Assembly: GCF_009811755.1 (NCBI RefSeq)
Contig: NZ_BLIV01000001.1
Location: forward strand, 124,001-188,000
Direction: 5' to 3'
DNA: 64,000 nucleotides
Source of the DNA: Roseobacter cerasinus
GTDB taxonomy: Bacteria; Pseudomonadota; Alphaproteobacteria; Rhodobacterales; Rhodobacteraceae
The notes below the pieces were generated by a model. The model was not told where the DNA came from. It worked only from the letters and a program-made list of their open reading frames with translations, and did not search any database. A program made the translations under genes and the position numbers. Positions 8,325 to 16,718 of this stretch are shown here, one piece after another (position 1 is the stretch's first letter; each line of letters begins with the position of its first letter).

Positions 8325-9347
8325 ATGTTCATAAAATCATATTGTTACACCAGTTCCGCAGAATGCTGTAGAACTCTCATAATCGGCATGTCAGCGATCT
8401 TGGCCATGTCTAACCCGGCGGGTGCATCCCAGATTTCGCTTTTTTATGATCATCGCGTTTCAGAATTCTCTGAACCCGCCGGGGTCACGTCAATCACGGA
8501 GAAAAACTACTCTTACGACGCTGAATTTGCGCGCCACGACCAAGAATTCACATCCCGCAGCCCATGCTGTGTGACCGGTTCAGCCAAAAACGTTCTCAAA
8601 AATGAAGGGGGACGCTTTCGCAATGACGAATTCGGAAGCGTCGCCGAGATTTTTGTGGGCGATGCGGGTGCTGAACCTCGAAGCATCACAGCCGGAGGGC
8701 AACTCATCTATGCAGTTCAACCGGACTCACCAGACGCGTTGGATGGGGGCGGATTCAGAATATCGGGCACGCGACTGAACGCGATCCGGGGCTCGACGGC
8801 CAGCTTGAATTTCAGTATTTTCCTGCATGAAGTCCCAGACTTTGACGCAATCGGCGACTATGATGATTTGTTGCTGGGACCAACGGTGCTGGAGGCGCAA
8901 TACACAGCCGTCCTGTTCGGAGGCGATATTGCCAATCCGACACCTTCGCTGACGATCAACCAGTCTGGTTTTGATCGCCCGATTCCGGAACCTGATTTCG
9001 TCATGGGCAATGGATCGGCGGTGTCTTGGGATCTGGGTATTGTCGCGGACACGTTCGACTTGGGCGCTGCCGGCGTGGACGTCGATGATCTCCTTGGCGT
9101 CAGCTTCAACTGGACGGTCAAGGTGGAAAGCGAATTTGGCGGGTTTTCGGGACCTGTCCGCGCCTCGTTCTTTGACCCCTTGTCTGGCGCAGGTGGGTTG
9201 CAATTCTCTAGCGAGGCCGAGGAAGTGTTGCTCACCGCGCCCGATACGGATTTGGCGCCAGTGCCTTTGCCAGCAGGCGGGATCTTGTTGATTTCAGCGC
9301 TCGCCGGCTTGGTGACCCGCGCGAGATCGCGGCAGAGCCATGCGTGA
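8325..9347 (+). CDS. Exported protein with VPLPA-type C-terminal sorting signal
   Basis: The 340-residue protein has an N-terminal hydrophobic signal (LIIGMSAILAMSNPAGA) and ends with VPLPAGGILLISALAGLV followed by a basic tail (TRARSRQSHA). That tripartite end, VPLPA motif, membrane helix and arginine cluster, matches the VPLPA-CTERM signal handled by exosortase-like transpeptidases in alphaproteobacteria. The middle is acidic and beta-rich with no family I recognise. No exosortase gene is in the window. It is expected to be an extracellular or envelope-anchored protein. RBS AAGGAC precedes the ATG; its end overlaps the next gene by 8 bases. Confidence 0.78.
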   Translation: MFIKSYCYTSSAECCRTLIIGMSAILAMSNPAGASQISLFYDHRVSEFSEPAGVTSITEKNYSYDAEFARHDQEFTSRSPCCVTGSAKNVLKNEGGRFRNDEFGSVAEIFVGDAGAEPRSITAGGQLIYAVQPDSPDALDGGGFRISGTRLNAIRGSTASLNFSIFLHEVPDFDAIGDYDDLLLGPTVLEAQYTAVLFGGDIANPTPSLTINQSGFDRPIPEPDFVMGNGSAVSWDLGIVADTFDLGAAGVDVDDLLGVSFNWTVKVESEFGGFSGPVRASFFDPLSGAGGLQFSSEAEEVLLTAPDTDLAPVPLPAGGILLISALAGLVTRARSRQSHA

Positions 9348-9696
9348 CGCCTTGCCAATTCTGTGGGGCTACGCATGGGTCTTGCTGACTGTGGCCTTTG
9401 CCATTTTGGGCGACTACTTCCTCAAGCGCGCGGCAGATTTCGGGCATTCTATCCTGTCTGTGGATTTTTCGCTGGGGGCGGCACTTTATGTCGCCTCCAC
9501 CGCCGTTTGGTTCTTGTCGCTGAAAAACATCACACTTGCTCAGGCAGGTGTCGCATATGCGTCCATTACACTGGTGGCGGTTTGCGGCCTGAGTGCAATC
9601 GTTTTTCATGAACCTTTCGGCTTTCGAGAGGGGGTTGGTGTCGCGCTTGCCTTGTTGGCAATGGGGCTCATGATACCGGCTGGCGGGTACAACTAG
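9340..9696 (+). CDS. Small membrane transporter of SMR/EamA type
   Basis: The 118-residue protein has four predicted membrane helices (around residues 8-24, 42-58, 68-90 and 98-114), the architecture of small multidrug resistance/EamA half-transporters. The helix ending in LAQAGVAYASITLVAV resembles the conserved third helix of the superfamily. It overlaps the preceding VPLPA gene by 8 bases, so the two are probably translationally coupled, an unusual partner for this family. Such proteins act as dimers in the inner membrane; the substrate is unknown. Confidence 0.78.
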   Translation: MRDALPILWGYAWVLLTVAFAILGDYFLKRAADFGHSILSVDFSLGAALYVASTAVWFLSLKNITLAQAGVAYASITLVAVCGLSAIVFHEPFGFREGVGVALALLAMGLMIPAGGYN

Positions 9697-9754
9697 CGGC
9701 AGATGTCCCGCCAGCGCAACCGGGGCGGAAGCTCATTTTGCCTGAGGTTGGCAT

Positions 9755-10099
9755 TCAGTTGGTCGGAAATTGCACCAGACACTGCGTGGCAAAGCGGCGG
9801 AAGTCATCCAGCGTCTGCACACCGTCACGCCGATCACGCACCACGCGCAGCGCCGCCTTTTTTTGTTGCCAGTTGCCGCTCACGTGCTCCACCAGAATAC
9901 GCGCGGTGATATCCAGCATGACGTCTTTTTCCAGCTGCGAGATACGGCCTGTCGATTCCAGGGCCACGGCGGTGAAGGCCAGGGCGTTGGCACAGCGCAG
10001 GGCGGCTGCCTCCTCACCGGAATAGATCTTTTGCCCGGCCGAGCCAGGCAGGGCTCCGGCCACGCAGATCAGTGCCGCAAGGACGCAGCGCGCAATCAA
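9755..10099 (-). CDS. Small secreted hypothetical protein
   Basis: The 114-residue protein has a clear signal peptide (MIARCVLAALICVAGALPGS) and a helical mature region with two cysteines, one in the middle and one near the C-terminus. I do not recognise the family. Its start overlaps the stop of the upstream RAM-domain gene by 4 bases (ATGA), so the two are translationally coupled. It is probably a periplasmic protein. No catalytic motif is evident. Confidence 0.7.
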   Translation of the reverse strand: MIARCVLAALICVAGALPGSAGQKIYSGEEAAALRCANALAFTAVALESTGRISQLEKDVMLDITARILVEHVSGNWQQKKAALRVVRDRRDGVQTLDDFRRFATQCLVQFPTN

Positions 10100-10335
10100 A
10101 AGACCTTGAACGTCATCGTCGTCAGCGACCGCTCAATCCCTTTGATGTCCAGAAGGTTTTCATTGATGTATTTGCCGACGTCCGCACCGTCGGGGATGTA
10201 GAGCTTCATCAGCAAATCGTAGTCGCCGCTGGTGGAGTAGAGCTCCGAATGGATCTCGCGCAGGGCAATCTCCTCGGCCACCTGATACGTTGTGCCTGGC
10301 GTACAGCGGATCTGGATAAAAACGCAGGTGGCCAT
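10096..10335 (-). CDS. Stand-alone Lrp/AsnC ligand-binding (RAM) domain protein
   Basis: The 79-residue protein consists of the effector-binding alpha-beta sandwich of Lrp/AsnC regulators without the DNA-binding helix-turn-helix. Typical pieces are YQVAEEIALREIHSELYSTSGDYDLLMKL split across the fold and a C-terminal TTMTFKVF strand. The start at 10335 is chosen because AAAAGGAGCCGCC precedes it; an in-frame ATG 51 bases upstream would add a Pro-rich tail. Stand-alone RAM proteins bind amino acids or modulate Lrp proteins. It is co-transcribed with the secreted protein downstream and divergent from hisB. Confidence 0.85.
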   Translation of the reverse strand: MATCVFIQIRCTPGTTYQVAEEIALREIHSELYSTSGDYDLLMKLYIPDGADVGKYINENLLDIKGIERSLTTMTFKVF

Positions 10336-10472
10336 GGCGGCTCCTTTTGGACAGGGGGCGTACGGCCAAGCTGGCATATCCGGCACAGGCGCCGCAATCC
10401 CGAATGTGATCTCTTGGCGCGCCGTCGCAGGCTGTTATAAGGGCGCGCACTGTCCCCCGCCCCGGAGAACCC

Positions 10473-11060
10473 ATGCGCAGCCACTCATTGACCCGCGCCA
10501 CCGCCGAAACCGAGATCACCGTGACCCTCGATCTGGACGGGACAGGCGCCTATGACAACAAGACCGGGGTCGGGTTTTTCGACCACATGCTGGATCAGCT
10601 GGCCCGCCATGCGCTGATTGACCTGACCGTGCGCGCCACGGGCGATCTGCACATTGATGATCACCACACCGTCGAGGATACGGGCATTGCCATCGGTCAG
10701 GCTCTGGCTGCGGCCCTGGGCGACAAGCGCGGCATCCGCCGTTACGGGTCCTGCCTGCTGCCGATGGACGACGCGCTTGTGCGCTGCGCGCTCGACCTGT
10801 CCGCCCGGCCGTTCCTGATCTGGAATGTGGATCTGCCCTCGCCCACCATCGGCAGCTTCGATTCGGAGCTGGTGCGGGAATTCTTTCAGGCGCTCAGCAC
10901 CCATGGCGGCATTACGTTGCACATCGACATGCTGCACGGGCTGAACAGCCACCACATCGCCGAGGCCACCTTCAAATCCGTCGCCCGCGCCCTGCGTGAC
11001 GCCATTGAGGTCGATCCGCGCAAGGCCGATGACATCCCCTCCACCAAAGGCGCGCTCTGA
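10473..11060 (+). CDS. hisB: Imidazoleglycerol-phosphate dehydratase
   Basis: HisB removes water from imidazole glycerol phosphate in histidine synthesis. The 195-residue protein has the expected single-domain length. Its metal-binding histidine motifs are visible: [12 protein letters not shown] and [15 protein letters not shown] in the first half, and [19 protein letters not shown] in the second. RBS GGAG precedes the ATG. It is directly followed by hisH after one base, as in other alphaproteobacteria, and diverges from the RAM-domain gene on the other strand. Confidence 0.98.
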   Translation: MRSHSLTRATAETEITVTLDLDGTGAYDNKTGVGFFDHMLDQLARHALIDLTVRATGDLHIDDHHTVEDTGIAIGQALAAALGDKRGIRRYGSCLLPMDDALVRCALDLSARPFLIWNVDLPSPTIGSFDSELVREFFQALSTHGGITLHIDMLHGLNSHHIAEATFKSVARALRDAIEVDPRKADDIPSTKGAL

Positions 11061-11061
11061 C

Positions 11062-11700
11062 GTGCTGACGGCGATCATCGACTACGAAAGCGGCAATCTG
11101 CACTCGGCCCAGAAAGCCTTTGAGCGGATGGCCCAGGAGACGGACGGCGGCGCGGTTGTGGTGACCGGCGATGCCGATGTCGTGGCCCGCGCGGACCGCA
11201 TTGTACTGCCGGGCGATGGGGCGTTTCCGGCCTGCATGGCGGCGCTCAAGGGGCACTCGGGTCTCTATACGGCCATGGTCGAGGCGGTGGAGGTCAAGGG
11301 GCGGCCCTTTATGGGCATCTGCGTCGGCATGCAGCTGATGGCCAGTTGGGGGCGCGAGTATACTGATACTGCGGGGCTGGACTGGGTGGCCGGAGAGGTG
11401 TGCAAGATCGAACCCGCGGACCGCGACCTGAAGGTGCCACATATGGGGTGGAATGATCTCGTTCTGGAGGGTGCACACCCGGTGTTTGATGGCATTCAGA
11501 CCGGCGATCACGCTTATTTCGTGCACAGCTACCACATGCAGGTCACCGACCCACGCCAGCGGCTGGCCCACGTGGACTATGGCGGCGATGTCACGGCCGT
11601 GATTGGCGCAGGCACGATGATCGGGCTGCAGTTCCACCCCGAGAAGAGCCAAACGACCGGGCTGCGGATGATCGGGAACTTTCTGCGCTGGACCCCTTAG
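11062..11700 (+). CDS. hisH: Imidazole glycerol phosphate synthase, glutaminase subunit
   Basis: HisH releases ammonia from glutamine for HisF. The 212-residue protein starts with GTG at 11062, giving VLTAIIDYESGNLHSAQKAF, the usual HisH N-terminus; a longer frame from 10996 would overlap hisB by 65 bases. The class I amidotransferase triad is visible: Cys in GICVGMQLM, His and Glu in LQFHPEKSQ. It is coupled to hisB. Its partner hisF lies 2.7 kb downstream on the same strand, separated by hisA and other genes. Confidence 0.96.
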   Translation: MLTAIIDYESGNLHSAQKAFERMAQETDGGAVVVTGDADVVARADRIVLPGDGAFPACMAALKGHSGLYTAMVEAVEVKGRPFMGICVGMQLMASWGREYTDTAGLDWVAGEVCKIEPADRDLKVPHMGWNDLVLEGAHPVFDGIQTGDHAYFVHSYHMQVTDPRQRLAHVDYGGDVTAVIGAGTMIGLQFHPEKSQTTGLRMIGNFLRWTP

Positions 11701-12066
11701 GCGCCTGCGGAGCAATATGCGCCGCAGCCCTGTGCTCTGACCGAGCGGCCTCAGAGCTGCGGAACATGCAGGGCCCGCGTCAGTAGAATCTTCACAACCG
11801 CAAAATGCAGCCCGGTTCAAAGCCCTCCCGACATTGACCTGGCCGGTCATCCGGCGCACGGCTCATGCTGATCACCGCTCAGCGCTATCGAGCTGAACCC
11901 GGTCGGACCCATCCACGACTACGGCGGGGCGCGTTGATATACGGCACCGTTTCGAGTGTGCGACATAGCATCCTTGCGCGGCGGAGGCGTGCGCCAGGGC
12001 GTCGGGTGCGTCGAAATAGAAGGCTTTCAGGCGCGGATCTGTAGATCAGATTTTCCGCATGCCGCT
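11701..12066. other. Gene-free stretch with no recognisable content
   Basis: These 366 bases follow hisH. A short inverted repeat (CTGCGG at 11705-11710 with CCGCAG at 11722-11727) could be a weak hairpin after hisH. Open frames on both strands are shadows or run through intergenic sequence and match no family I know. It may be decayed coding DNA, but I cannot support a particular origin. Confidence 0.5.
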
Positions 12067-12540
12067 CTAACCCTGCACCTGCTGGGCAACGACAAGGGGT
12101 TTGGAGCCGAAGGAGACGGTGCTGCCATCATCGCCAAGAATCGACCAACGCGCGGCAAACAGATAATAGCTGCGCGTCTCCCACCCGGCCTGATCGCGCT
12201 TGAACCGGGGGCGCCAGGCGCCCTCGATCAGAACCGGCAGGCGCAAATGATCAATCTCCGGCGGTGGTTTACCTTGGGCCGCAGCCTCTTTGATGGCCTT
12301 GGCGCGCACCTGTTTCAGCCGCGCCTCCAGCGGGCCGGCCTCTTTGACCCGGCGCCCGGCAAAAGCCACCTCGATGTTGATATTGCGGTTCACGAACCCC
12401 CGCACCACCAGGTCATTCCGGCCATTGATCATCATTTGCGGCACCAGCTCGACCTGGAGCTGACCAACCTTGTTCTTAAAGAGACCGGAGTCCTCATACT
12501 CCGGCGTCACTTCTGAGGCTGGCTTACGGCGATACGACAT
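12067..12540 (-). CDS. Conserved-looking hypothetical protein
   Basis: The 157-residue protein is basic and soluble, without signal peptide or membrane segment. It includes VRGFVNRNINIEVAFAGRR and GWETRSYYLFAARWSI. Codon use matches that of its neighbours and the start codon is ATG, so I consider it real. I do not recognise the family; the alternating beta-strand pattern suggests a small beta-rich domain. It lies on the strand opposite to the his genes, inside the cluster, and has no evident relation to histidine synthesis. Confidence 0.6.
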   Translation of the reverse strand: MSYRRKPASEVTPEYEDSGLFKNKVGQLQVELVPQMMINGRNDLVVRGFVNRNINIEVAFAGRRVKEAGPLEARLKQVRAKAIKEAAAQGKPPPEIDHLRLPVLIEGAWRPRFKRDQAGWETRSYYLFAARWSILGDDGSTVSFGSKPLVVAQQVQG

Positions 12541-12667
12541 CTGGCGGCTCTACGACTGGTCACATGGTGGGTGCCCCGCAGGCTGATGAGACCACACAAG
12601 ACATGTAAGACGCTAAGCCATGACCCTTAATGAAGCGTTGAGCCAAACCATTCTGCCGCGCAAAAAA

Positions 12668-13054
12668 CTACCGAACCCGCTGCCATGTCTGTTTCGAACA
12701 GATCAGTCCACCAGCGACACATCCTGACAGGCGCATGCTGTCCCCATTGAGGGCAATCTTGCCAAGATAGATCTTATCATTGGACGGTCGCCAGACTTTG
12801 CCGCGGTACTTGCCCTCGCCCTCGGCTGCCATGTCAATGACCAGTGTCTTGCCGATGTTTTTCGACGGGTATGCCCCATCCGCATTGAAGGTCTGATCAA
12901 TGGTGCCGCAATAGTTCGCACCGCAGGGTGCCATCCGGACAAGCGCATAGGCACCCTCATCCGGCTCAGTCTGCCACAGGCCCTCGATGGGATCCGCCTG
13001 CGCCACCCCGCAAGCCAGCACAAACGTCAACGCTGTGGTAATGTGTTTGATCAT
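12668..13054 (-). CDS. DUF2147 family secreted protein
   Basis: The protein is 128 residues from the ATG at 13054, chosen because AGGGAG lies at proper spacing; two upstream in-frame ATGs are possible. A signal peptide (MIKHITTALTFVLACGVAQA) is followed by DPIEGLWQTEPDEGAYALV, the usual opening of DUF2147, then CGANYCGTI and KVWRPSNDKIYLGKI. Members are small periplasmic proteins of unknown function, beta-barrel-like in appearance. It sits on the minus strand between hisH and hisA and is probably transcribed alone. Confidence 0.85.
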   Translation of the reverse strand: MIKHITTALTFVLACGVAQADPIEGLWQTEPDEGAYALVRMAPCGANYCGTIDQTFNADGAYPSKNIGKTLVIDMAAEGEGKYRGKVWRPSNDKIYLGKIALNGDSMRLSGCVAGGLICSKQTWQRVR

Positions 13055-13209
13055 AATCATTCTCCCTGTTCCGATCACCCTCCTTTACCCGCGACCCGGG
13101 CCGCAAGTATGACCTCGCGTCGCGTTGCAAAGAGCCGACAAAAGGTGCATCACACAGATGGGTCGCCGCCCGGCACCACATCAACCCGCTCCTAACAGGG
13201 ATGACCTTT

Positions 13210-13932
13210 ATGATCCTCTACCCCGCCATTGATCTCAAAGACGGCCAGGCCGTCCGGCTGCTGCACGGTGACATGGACCAGGCCACAGTCTTTAGCGACG
13301 ATCCTGCCGCACAGTCAAAAGCCTTTATCGATGCTGGCTGCACATGGCTGCATCTGGTCGATCTGAACGGCGCCTTCGCCGGGCGCCCGGTCAACGAAGA
13401 CGCGGTCAAAAGCATTCTGCGCAGCTGCACCGTGCCTGTTCAATTGGGAGGCGGCATCCGGGATATGGCCACAATCGAGATGTGGCTGGAAAAAGGGGTG
13501 AGCCGGGTCATTCTCGGTACTGTTGCCGTCGAAAACCCGGATCTGGTCCGAGAGGCCGCAAGGACCTTCCCCAGCCATGTGGCCGTGGGTATTGACGCGC
13601 GCAACGGGTTTGTCGCCACCAAAGGCTGGGCCGAGGAAACCGACGTGCAAGTCACCGACCTCGCCAAATCCTTCGAGGATGCGGGCGTGGCCGCGATTGT
13701 CTACACCGACATCCTGCGCGATGGCGCCATGGGCGGCCCCAACATCGAGGCGACCGCCGCACTGGCACGCGCAGTCTCCATCCCTGTGATCGCCTCGGGC
13801 GGCGTGTCCTCGCTGGAGGATCTGATCAGGTTGCGCGACTGCGGAGCAGATCTGAACGGCGCAATCTGCGGGCGCGCGCTCTATGACGGTGCCATCAACC
13901 TGACCGAAGCGGTCGCAGCCATGGGCGCCTGA
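13210..13932 (+). CDS. hisA: Phosphoribosylformimino-5-aminoimidazole carboxamide ribotide isomerase
   Basis: HisA catalyses the Amadori-type isomerisation in histidine synthesis. It is a 240-residue half-repeat TIM barrel. Catalytic Asp residues are visible in YPAIDLKDG and VYTDILRDG; phosphate-binding turns are GGGIRD and ASGGVSS. The start at 13210 is chosen because AGGGA at 13197-13201 then lies at normal distance; the ATG at 13201 overlaps that RBS. It is followed by a DUF2867 gene after 3 bases and then hisF and hisE. Confidence 0.97.
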   Translation: MILYPAIDLKDGQAVRLLHGDMDQATVFSDDPAAQSKAFIDAGCTWLHLVDLNGAFAGRPVNEDAVKSILRSCTVPVQLGGGIRDMATIEMWLEKGVSRVILGTVAVENPDLVREAARTFPSHVAVGIDARNGFVATKGWAEETDVQVTDLAKSFEDAGVAAIVYTDILRDGAMGGPNIEATAALARAVSIPVIASGGVSSLEDLIRLRDCGADLNGAICGRALYDGAINLTEAVAAMGA

Positions 13933-13935
13933 TCC

Positions 13936-14418
13936 GTGTTCGCTGCTGTCATGAAGGCCAAACTGCCCGCGGAGAGCCGCCTGCACGGCTATGTAAAGCC
14001 CGGTGATTTCCTCGATTGTTACCGTGTCCAAAGTACCCTGCCCGCACTGGTCGCTGCGCGCATCATTGTCGATTTCCCACCCTGGGCCAAAGCACTTGTG
14101 GCCCTGCGCGGCATATTGACCGCCCCGTTTGGTCTGCTCAACGACGGGCCGGGTGATAGCAACTCCAAGCTGGGTCCCTTTCCGGTTGAGCACAGCAGCG
14201 ATACCGAAGTCGTCGCTGGCTTCAACGACAAACACCTCGACTTTCGCGTCAGCGTATTCAGTGCGGCAGATCAGGTCTCACTGGCCACCTGGGTGCGACC
14301 TCACAACATCGGTGGCCGAGGGTATCTGGCCGCCATCATGCCCTTCCACATCCTGATTGCCCGCAACGCGCTTGGCCGGGTCGCGGCAGCCCCCTCACCC
14401 ACCGTCGGAGCAGCCTGA
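13936..14418 (+). CDS. DUF2867 family protein
   Basis: The 160-residue protein (GTG start at 13936, or ATG at 13951) resembles DUF2867, with [30 protein letters not shown] and [11 protein letters not shown]. It lies between hisA and hisF with gaps of 3 and 2 bases, so it is translated from the his mRNA. The family is of unknown function and is not part of histidine synthesis as known; its placement inside the operon may be incidental or hint at a lipid-binding-like housekeeping role. Start choice is uncertain. Confidence 0.8.
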   Translation: MFAAVMKAKLPAESRLHGYVKPGDFLDCYRVQSTLPALVAARIIVDFPPWAKALVALRGILTAPFGLLNDGPGDSNSKLGPFPVEHSSDTEVVAGFNDKHLDFRVSVFSAADQVSLATWVRPHNIGGRGYLAAIMPFHILIARNALGRVAAAPSPTVGAA

Positions 14419-14420
14419 GC

Positions 14421-15182
14421 ATGCTGAAAACCCGTATCATCCCCTGCCTCGACGTGGCCGAGGGGCGCGTCGTCAAAGGCGTGAACTTTGTCAATCTGAA
14501 AGACGCGGGCGATCCGGTTGATGCGGCCATCGCCTATGACGCAGCGGGTGCTGACGAACTCTGCTTTCTAGATATCACGGCGACCCATGAGAACCGCAAC
14601 ACCATGTTCGATGTGGTCACCCGCACAGCGGAACACTGCTATATCCCGCTCACGGTCGGAGGCGGCGTGCGCACCACCGCAGATGTACGCGCCCTGCTGC
14701 TCGCGGGCGCCGATAAAGTATCTTTCAATTCTGCGGCTGTGGCCAATCCGGATGTGGTGGCCCAGGCCGCTGATCAGTTCGGCAGCCAGTGCATCGTTGT
14801 GGCCATCGACGCCAAGACCGTCAGCCCCGGCAAATGGGAAATCTTCACGCACGGCGGGCGCAAACCCACCGGTATTGACGCGGTAGACTTCGCCCGGACG
14901 GTCACCGCAAAAGGTGCTGGAGAGATCCTGCTCACCTCCATGGACCGCGACGGCACCCGTGCAGGCTTCAATCTGCCCCTCACCCGCGCAATCTCCGATG
15001 CGGTCCCCGTGCCCGTGATCGCCTCGGGCGGCGTCGGCACGCTCGACCACCTGGTCGAAGGGGTCACGCAAGGGGGGGCATCCGCCGTTCTGGCCGCCTC
15101 GATCTTCCACTTCGGGGATCACACCATCGCCGAGGCCAAGGCGCATATGGCCGCAGCCGGCATACCGATGAGGCTCACATGA
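14421..15182 (+). CDS. hisF: Imidazole glycerol phosphate synthase, cyclase subunit
   Basis: HisF cyclises PRFAR with ammonia from HisH to give imidazole glycerol phosphate and AICAR. The 253-residue TIM barrel begins [20 protein letters not shown]. Catalytic Asp residues are in CLDVAEG and LTSMDRDGT. Phosphate-binding loops are GGGVRT and ASGGVGT. It overlaps hisE by 4 bases (ATGA) at its end and follows the DUF2867 gene by 2 bases. Confidence 0.98.
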   Translation: MLKTRIIPCLDVAEGRVVKGVNFVNLKDAGDPVDAAIAYDAAGADELCFLDITATHENRNTMFDVVTRTAEHCYIPLTVGGGVRTTADVRALLLAGADKVSFNSAAVANPDVVAQAADQFGSQCIVVAIDAKTVSPGKWEIFTHGGRKPTGIDAVDFARTVTAKGAGEILLTSMDRDGTRAGFNLPLTRAISDAVPVPVIASGGVGTLDHLVEGVTQGGASAVLAASIFHFGDHTIAEAKAHMAAAGIPMRLT

Positions 15183-15490
15183 CCCTGCACGACCTGTTCC
15201 AGACCATCGAAGCCCGCAAGACAGCCGACCCGACCACCAGCTGGACTGCGCAATTGCTGGCCAAAGGGCCCGAAAAATGCGCCGAGAAATTTGGCGAAGA
15301 GGCGATCGAAGCCATCATCGAAGCCATAAAAGGTGACACGGCCCGGCTGACCGCCGAAGCCGCTGATGTGCTCTACCATCTTCTTGTGATGCTCGCGGCG
15401 TCCGACATCCATCTCGATGACGTCCTGGCCGAACTGCAATCCCGTCAGGCCCAATCGGGCCTCGCTGAAAAAGCAGGGCGCAGGTCCTGA
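15179..15490 (+). CDS. hisE: Phosphoribosyl-ATP pyrophosphatase
   Basis: HisE hydrolyses phosphoribosyl-ATP to phosphoribosyl-AMP. The 103-residue protein is the monofunctional form common in alphaproteobacteria. It is all-helical with the MazG-like acidic metal motif [18 protein letters not shown] and [10 protein letters not shown]. It is translationally coupled to hisF and ends the his transcript before a strong hairpin shared with the convergent CoA-binding gene. Confidence 0.97.
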   Translation: MTLHDLFQTIEARKTADPTTSWTAQLLAKGPEKCAEKFGEEAIEAIIEAIKGDTARLTAEAADVLYHLLVMLAASDIHLDDVLAELQSRQAQSGLAEKAGRRS

Positions 15491-15546
15491 GGGTCGGCGG
15501 GCGGGCGCCTTTGGCCGCAGGCCAAACAGAGCCGCCCGAGACCCTC
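15489..15546. terminator. Bidirectional hairpin between hisE and the CoA-binding gene
   Basis: GAGGGTC at 15489-15495 pairs with GACCCTC at 15540-15546, and inside lies the perfect stem TTTGGCC / GGCCAAA with a 3-base loop. The structure overlaps both stop codons of the convergent genes and has no clear T-run. It is placed to stop both transcripts. Confidence 0.6.
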
Positions 15547-16012
15547 ACAGCTTGCTCGAAATAACACCTGTTGCAAAACCACCCATACGCAGTTCCCCAT
15601 GCAGCCGCTGATACTCGATCTTTGGACAGCGGTTCTGCACCACCGTCACCCCGCGCGCCTCAGCCTTGGCAGCCGCCTCCGCGTGCTGCACGCCGATCTG
15701 CATCCAAATGGTCTGCAGCACCGGAAAACACACCAGAGCCTCCTCCACAATCGGCGGTACCGCTTCGGACCGGCGGAAGATATCGACCATATCCACCTCC
15801 TGATCAACATCGCCAAGCGACCCGCGAACCGTCTGCCCGAAAAGAGCTTCACCCGCATGGCGCGGATTGACCGGCACAACATCGTACCCCTTCAAACTCA
15901 GATATCGCGCCACATAATAGCTTGGGCGCACGGGGTTCATTGACACCCCAACCACGGCAACACGCCGGGTCCGGCGCAGGATTGCGCGCAACATCTCATC
16001 CGAATAGATCAT
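15545..16012 (-). CDS. CoA-binding domain protein (YccU type)
   Basis: The 155-residue protein is a single Rossmann-like CoA-binding domain. RRVAVVGVSMNPVRPSYYV is the nucleotide-binding turn; GYDVVPVNP and the C-terminal GVTVVQNRCPKIEYQRL are characteristic of the YccU-like family. Members are small cytoplasmic proteins that bind CoA or a similar nucleotide; the physiological role is unknown. It converges on hisE, sharing the hairpin between them. Confidence 0.9.
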   Translation of the reverse strand: MIYSDEMLRAILRRTRRVAVVGVSMNPVRPSYYVARYLSLKGYDVVPVNPRHAGEALFGQTVRGSLGDVDQEVDMVDIFRRSEAVPPIVEEALVCFPVLQTIWMQIGVQHAEAAAKAEARGVTVVQNRCPKIEYQRLHGELRMGGFATGVISSKL

Positions 16013-16039
16013 GAGACCGTCCTACCGGAGCAGAGCGTC

Positions 16040-16074
16040 AAAAAAAAGCGCCCGATGCAAAAAGCAAAGGGCGC
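16040..16074 (-). terminator. Intrinsic terminator on the minus strand
   Basis: The arms GCGCCC (16048-16053) and GGGCGC (16069-16074), with extra GC pairs inside, form a hairpin; on the minus strand it is followed directly by eight T residues (A-run at 16040-16047 on the plus strand). This is one of the best intrinsic terminators in the window and faces the CoA-binding gene start. Confidence 0.75.
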
Positions 16075-16125
16075 AAAAAGGTACGGAACGAGGGACAGTC
16101 GTAACATCAAAGAGCGTTCCGAGCC
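16040..16125 (-). ncRNA. Candidate small RNA ending in an intrinsic terminator
   Basis: Read on the minus strand, a stem of GGAACG/CGTTCC type (arms 16115-16121 and 16084-16090) is followed by a second GC-rich hairpin and eight U residues ending at 16040. No gene on the minus strand lies upstream that this terminator could serve: the CoA-binding gene begins only after it, and to the right the next genes are on the plus strand. Two hairpins, a U-tail and no open frame are the usual look of a bacterial sRNA of roughly 90 nt. The 5' end is a guess. Confidence 0.5.
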
Positions 16126-16370
16126 CTTCGATATGAGTTACAGATAAGCACGCAATGGTGCCTGACCAGATGCTCTCTCAAATCTGTGAACGAAGTATTA
16201 ACTTTGAGCCAAAATCCGCAAATTCGGCTCCACTTGCGAAAGAATTTATCCCGGACCGTGGCAGCCGCCAGATGACAGCATCACCTGTCTTACCGTGCGC
16301 TGCGAGATATTTTCACGATTCTCGAAATGAAAGATTGCCAAGCAGCCAACACTTCTATATTTCTAGATCC

Positions 16371-16718
16371 ATGAAAATTATGAAACCCGATATCTCCGAT
16401 CTCACCGTCGCCGCCACGCAATTCGCCGCCCTCGGTTCCGAGCAACGGCTGAGCGTGCTGCGCATATTGGTCCGAGCCGGGCCAGACGGGCTGAGCATAG
16501 GAGATCTCGGCGCTCGTACGGGCGTGACCGGCTCGACGCTGACCCATCACATGAAAATTCTCGCATCCGCAGGGCTCGTCACCCAGGTCAAACAGGGGCG
16601 CAGCATCATCTGCGCGGCCGTGGCATATGACGATGTCCAGGCCTTGTCACAGTTCCTGATCAAAGAATGCTGCGCTGACAGCCTGCACCACACATTGGAA
16701 GACCGCCGCCATGACTGA
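16371..16718 (+). CDS. ArsR-family transcriptional regulator
   Basis: The protein is 115 residues from ATG 16371 (a second ATG at 16380 is possible). The winged helix is visible in LGSEQRLSVLRILVRAG and LGARTGVTGSTLTHHMKIL. Two adjacent cysteines near the end (KECCADSLHH) could be a metal or thiol sensor site. It overlaps the permease gene by 8 bases, so both are one operon and the regulator probably senses the permease's substrate (metalloid, sulfide or thiol type). The 358-base stretch upstream holds the candidate sRNA at its far end and otherwise only an AT-rich leader. Confidence 0.88.
   Translation: MKIMKPDISDLTVAATQFAALGSEQRLSVLRILVRAGPDGLSIGDLGARTGVTGSTLTHHMKILASAGLVTQVKQGRSIICAAVAYDDVQALSQFLIKECCADSLHHTLEDRRHD

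Noticed and set aside
11701-12066. Insertion sequence remnant after hisH
   Set aside because: No inverted ends, no transposase motif, and no target-site repeat could be found; only an unassigned gap remains.
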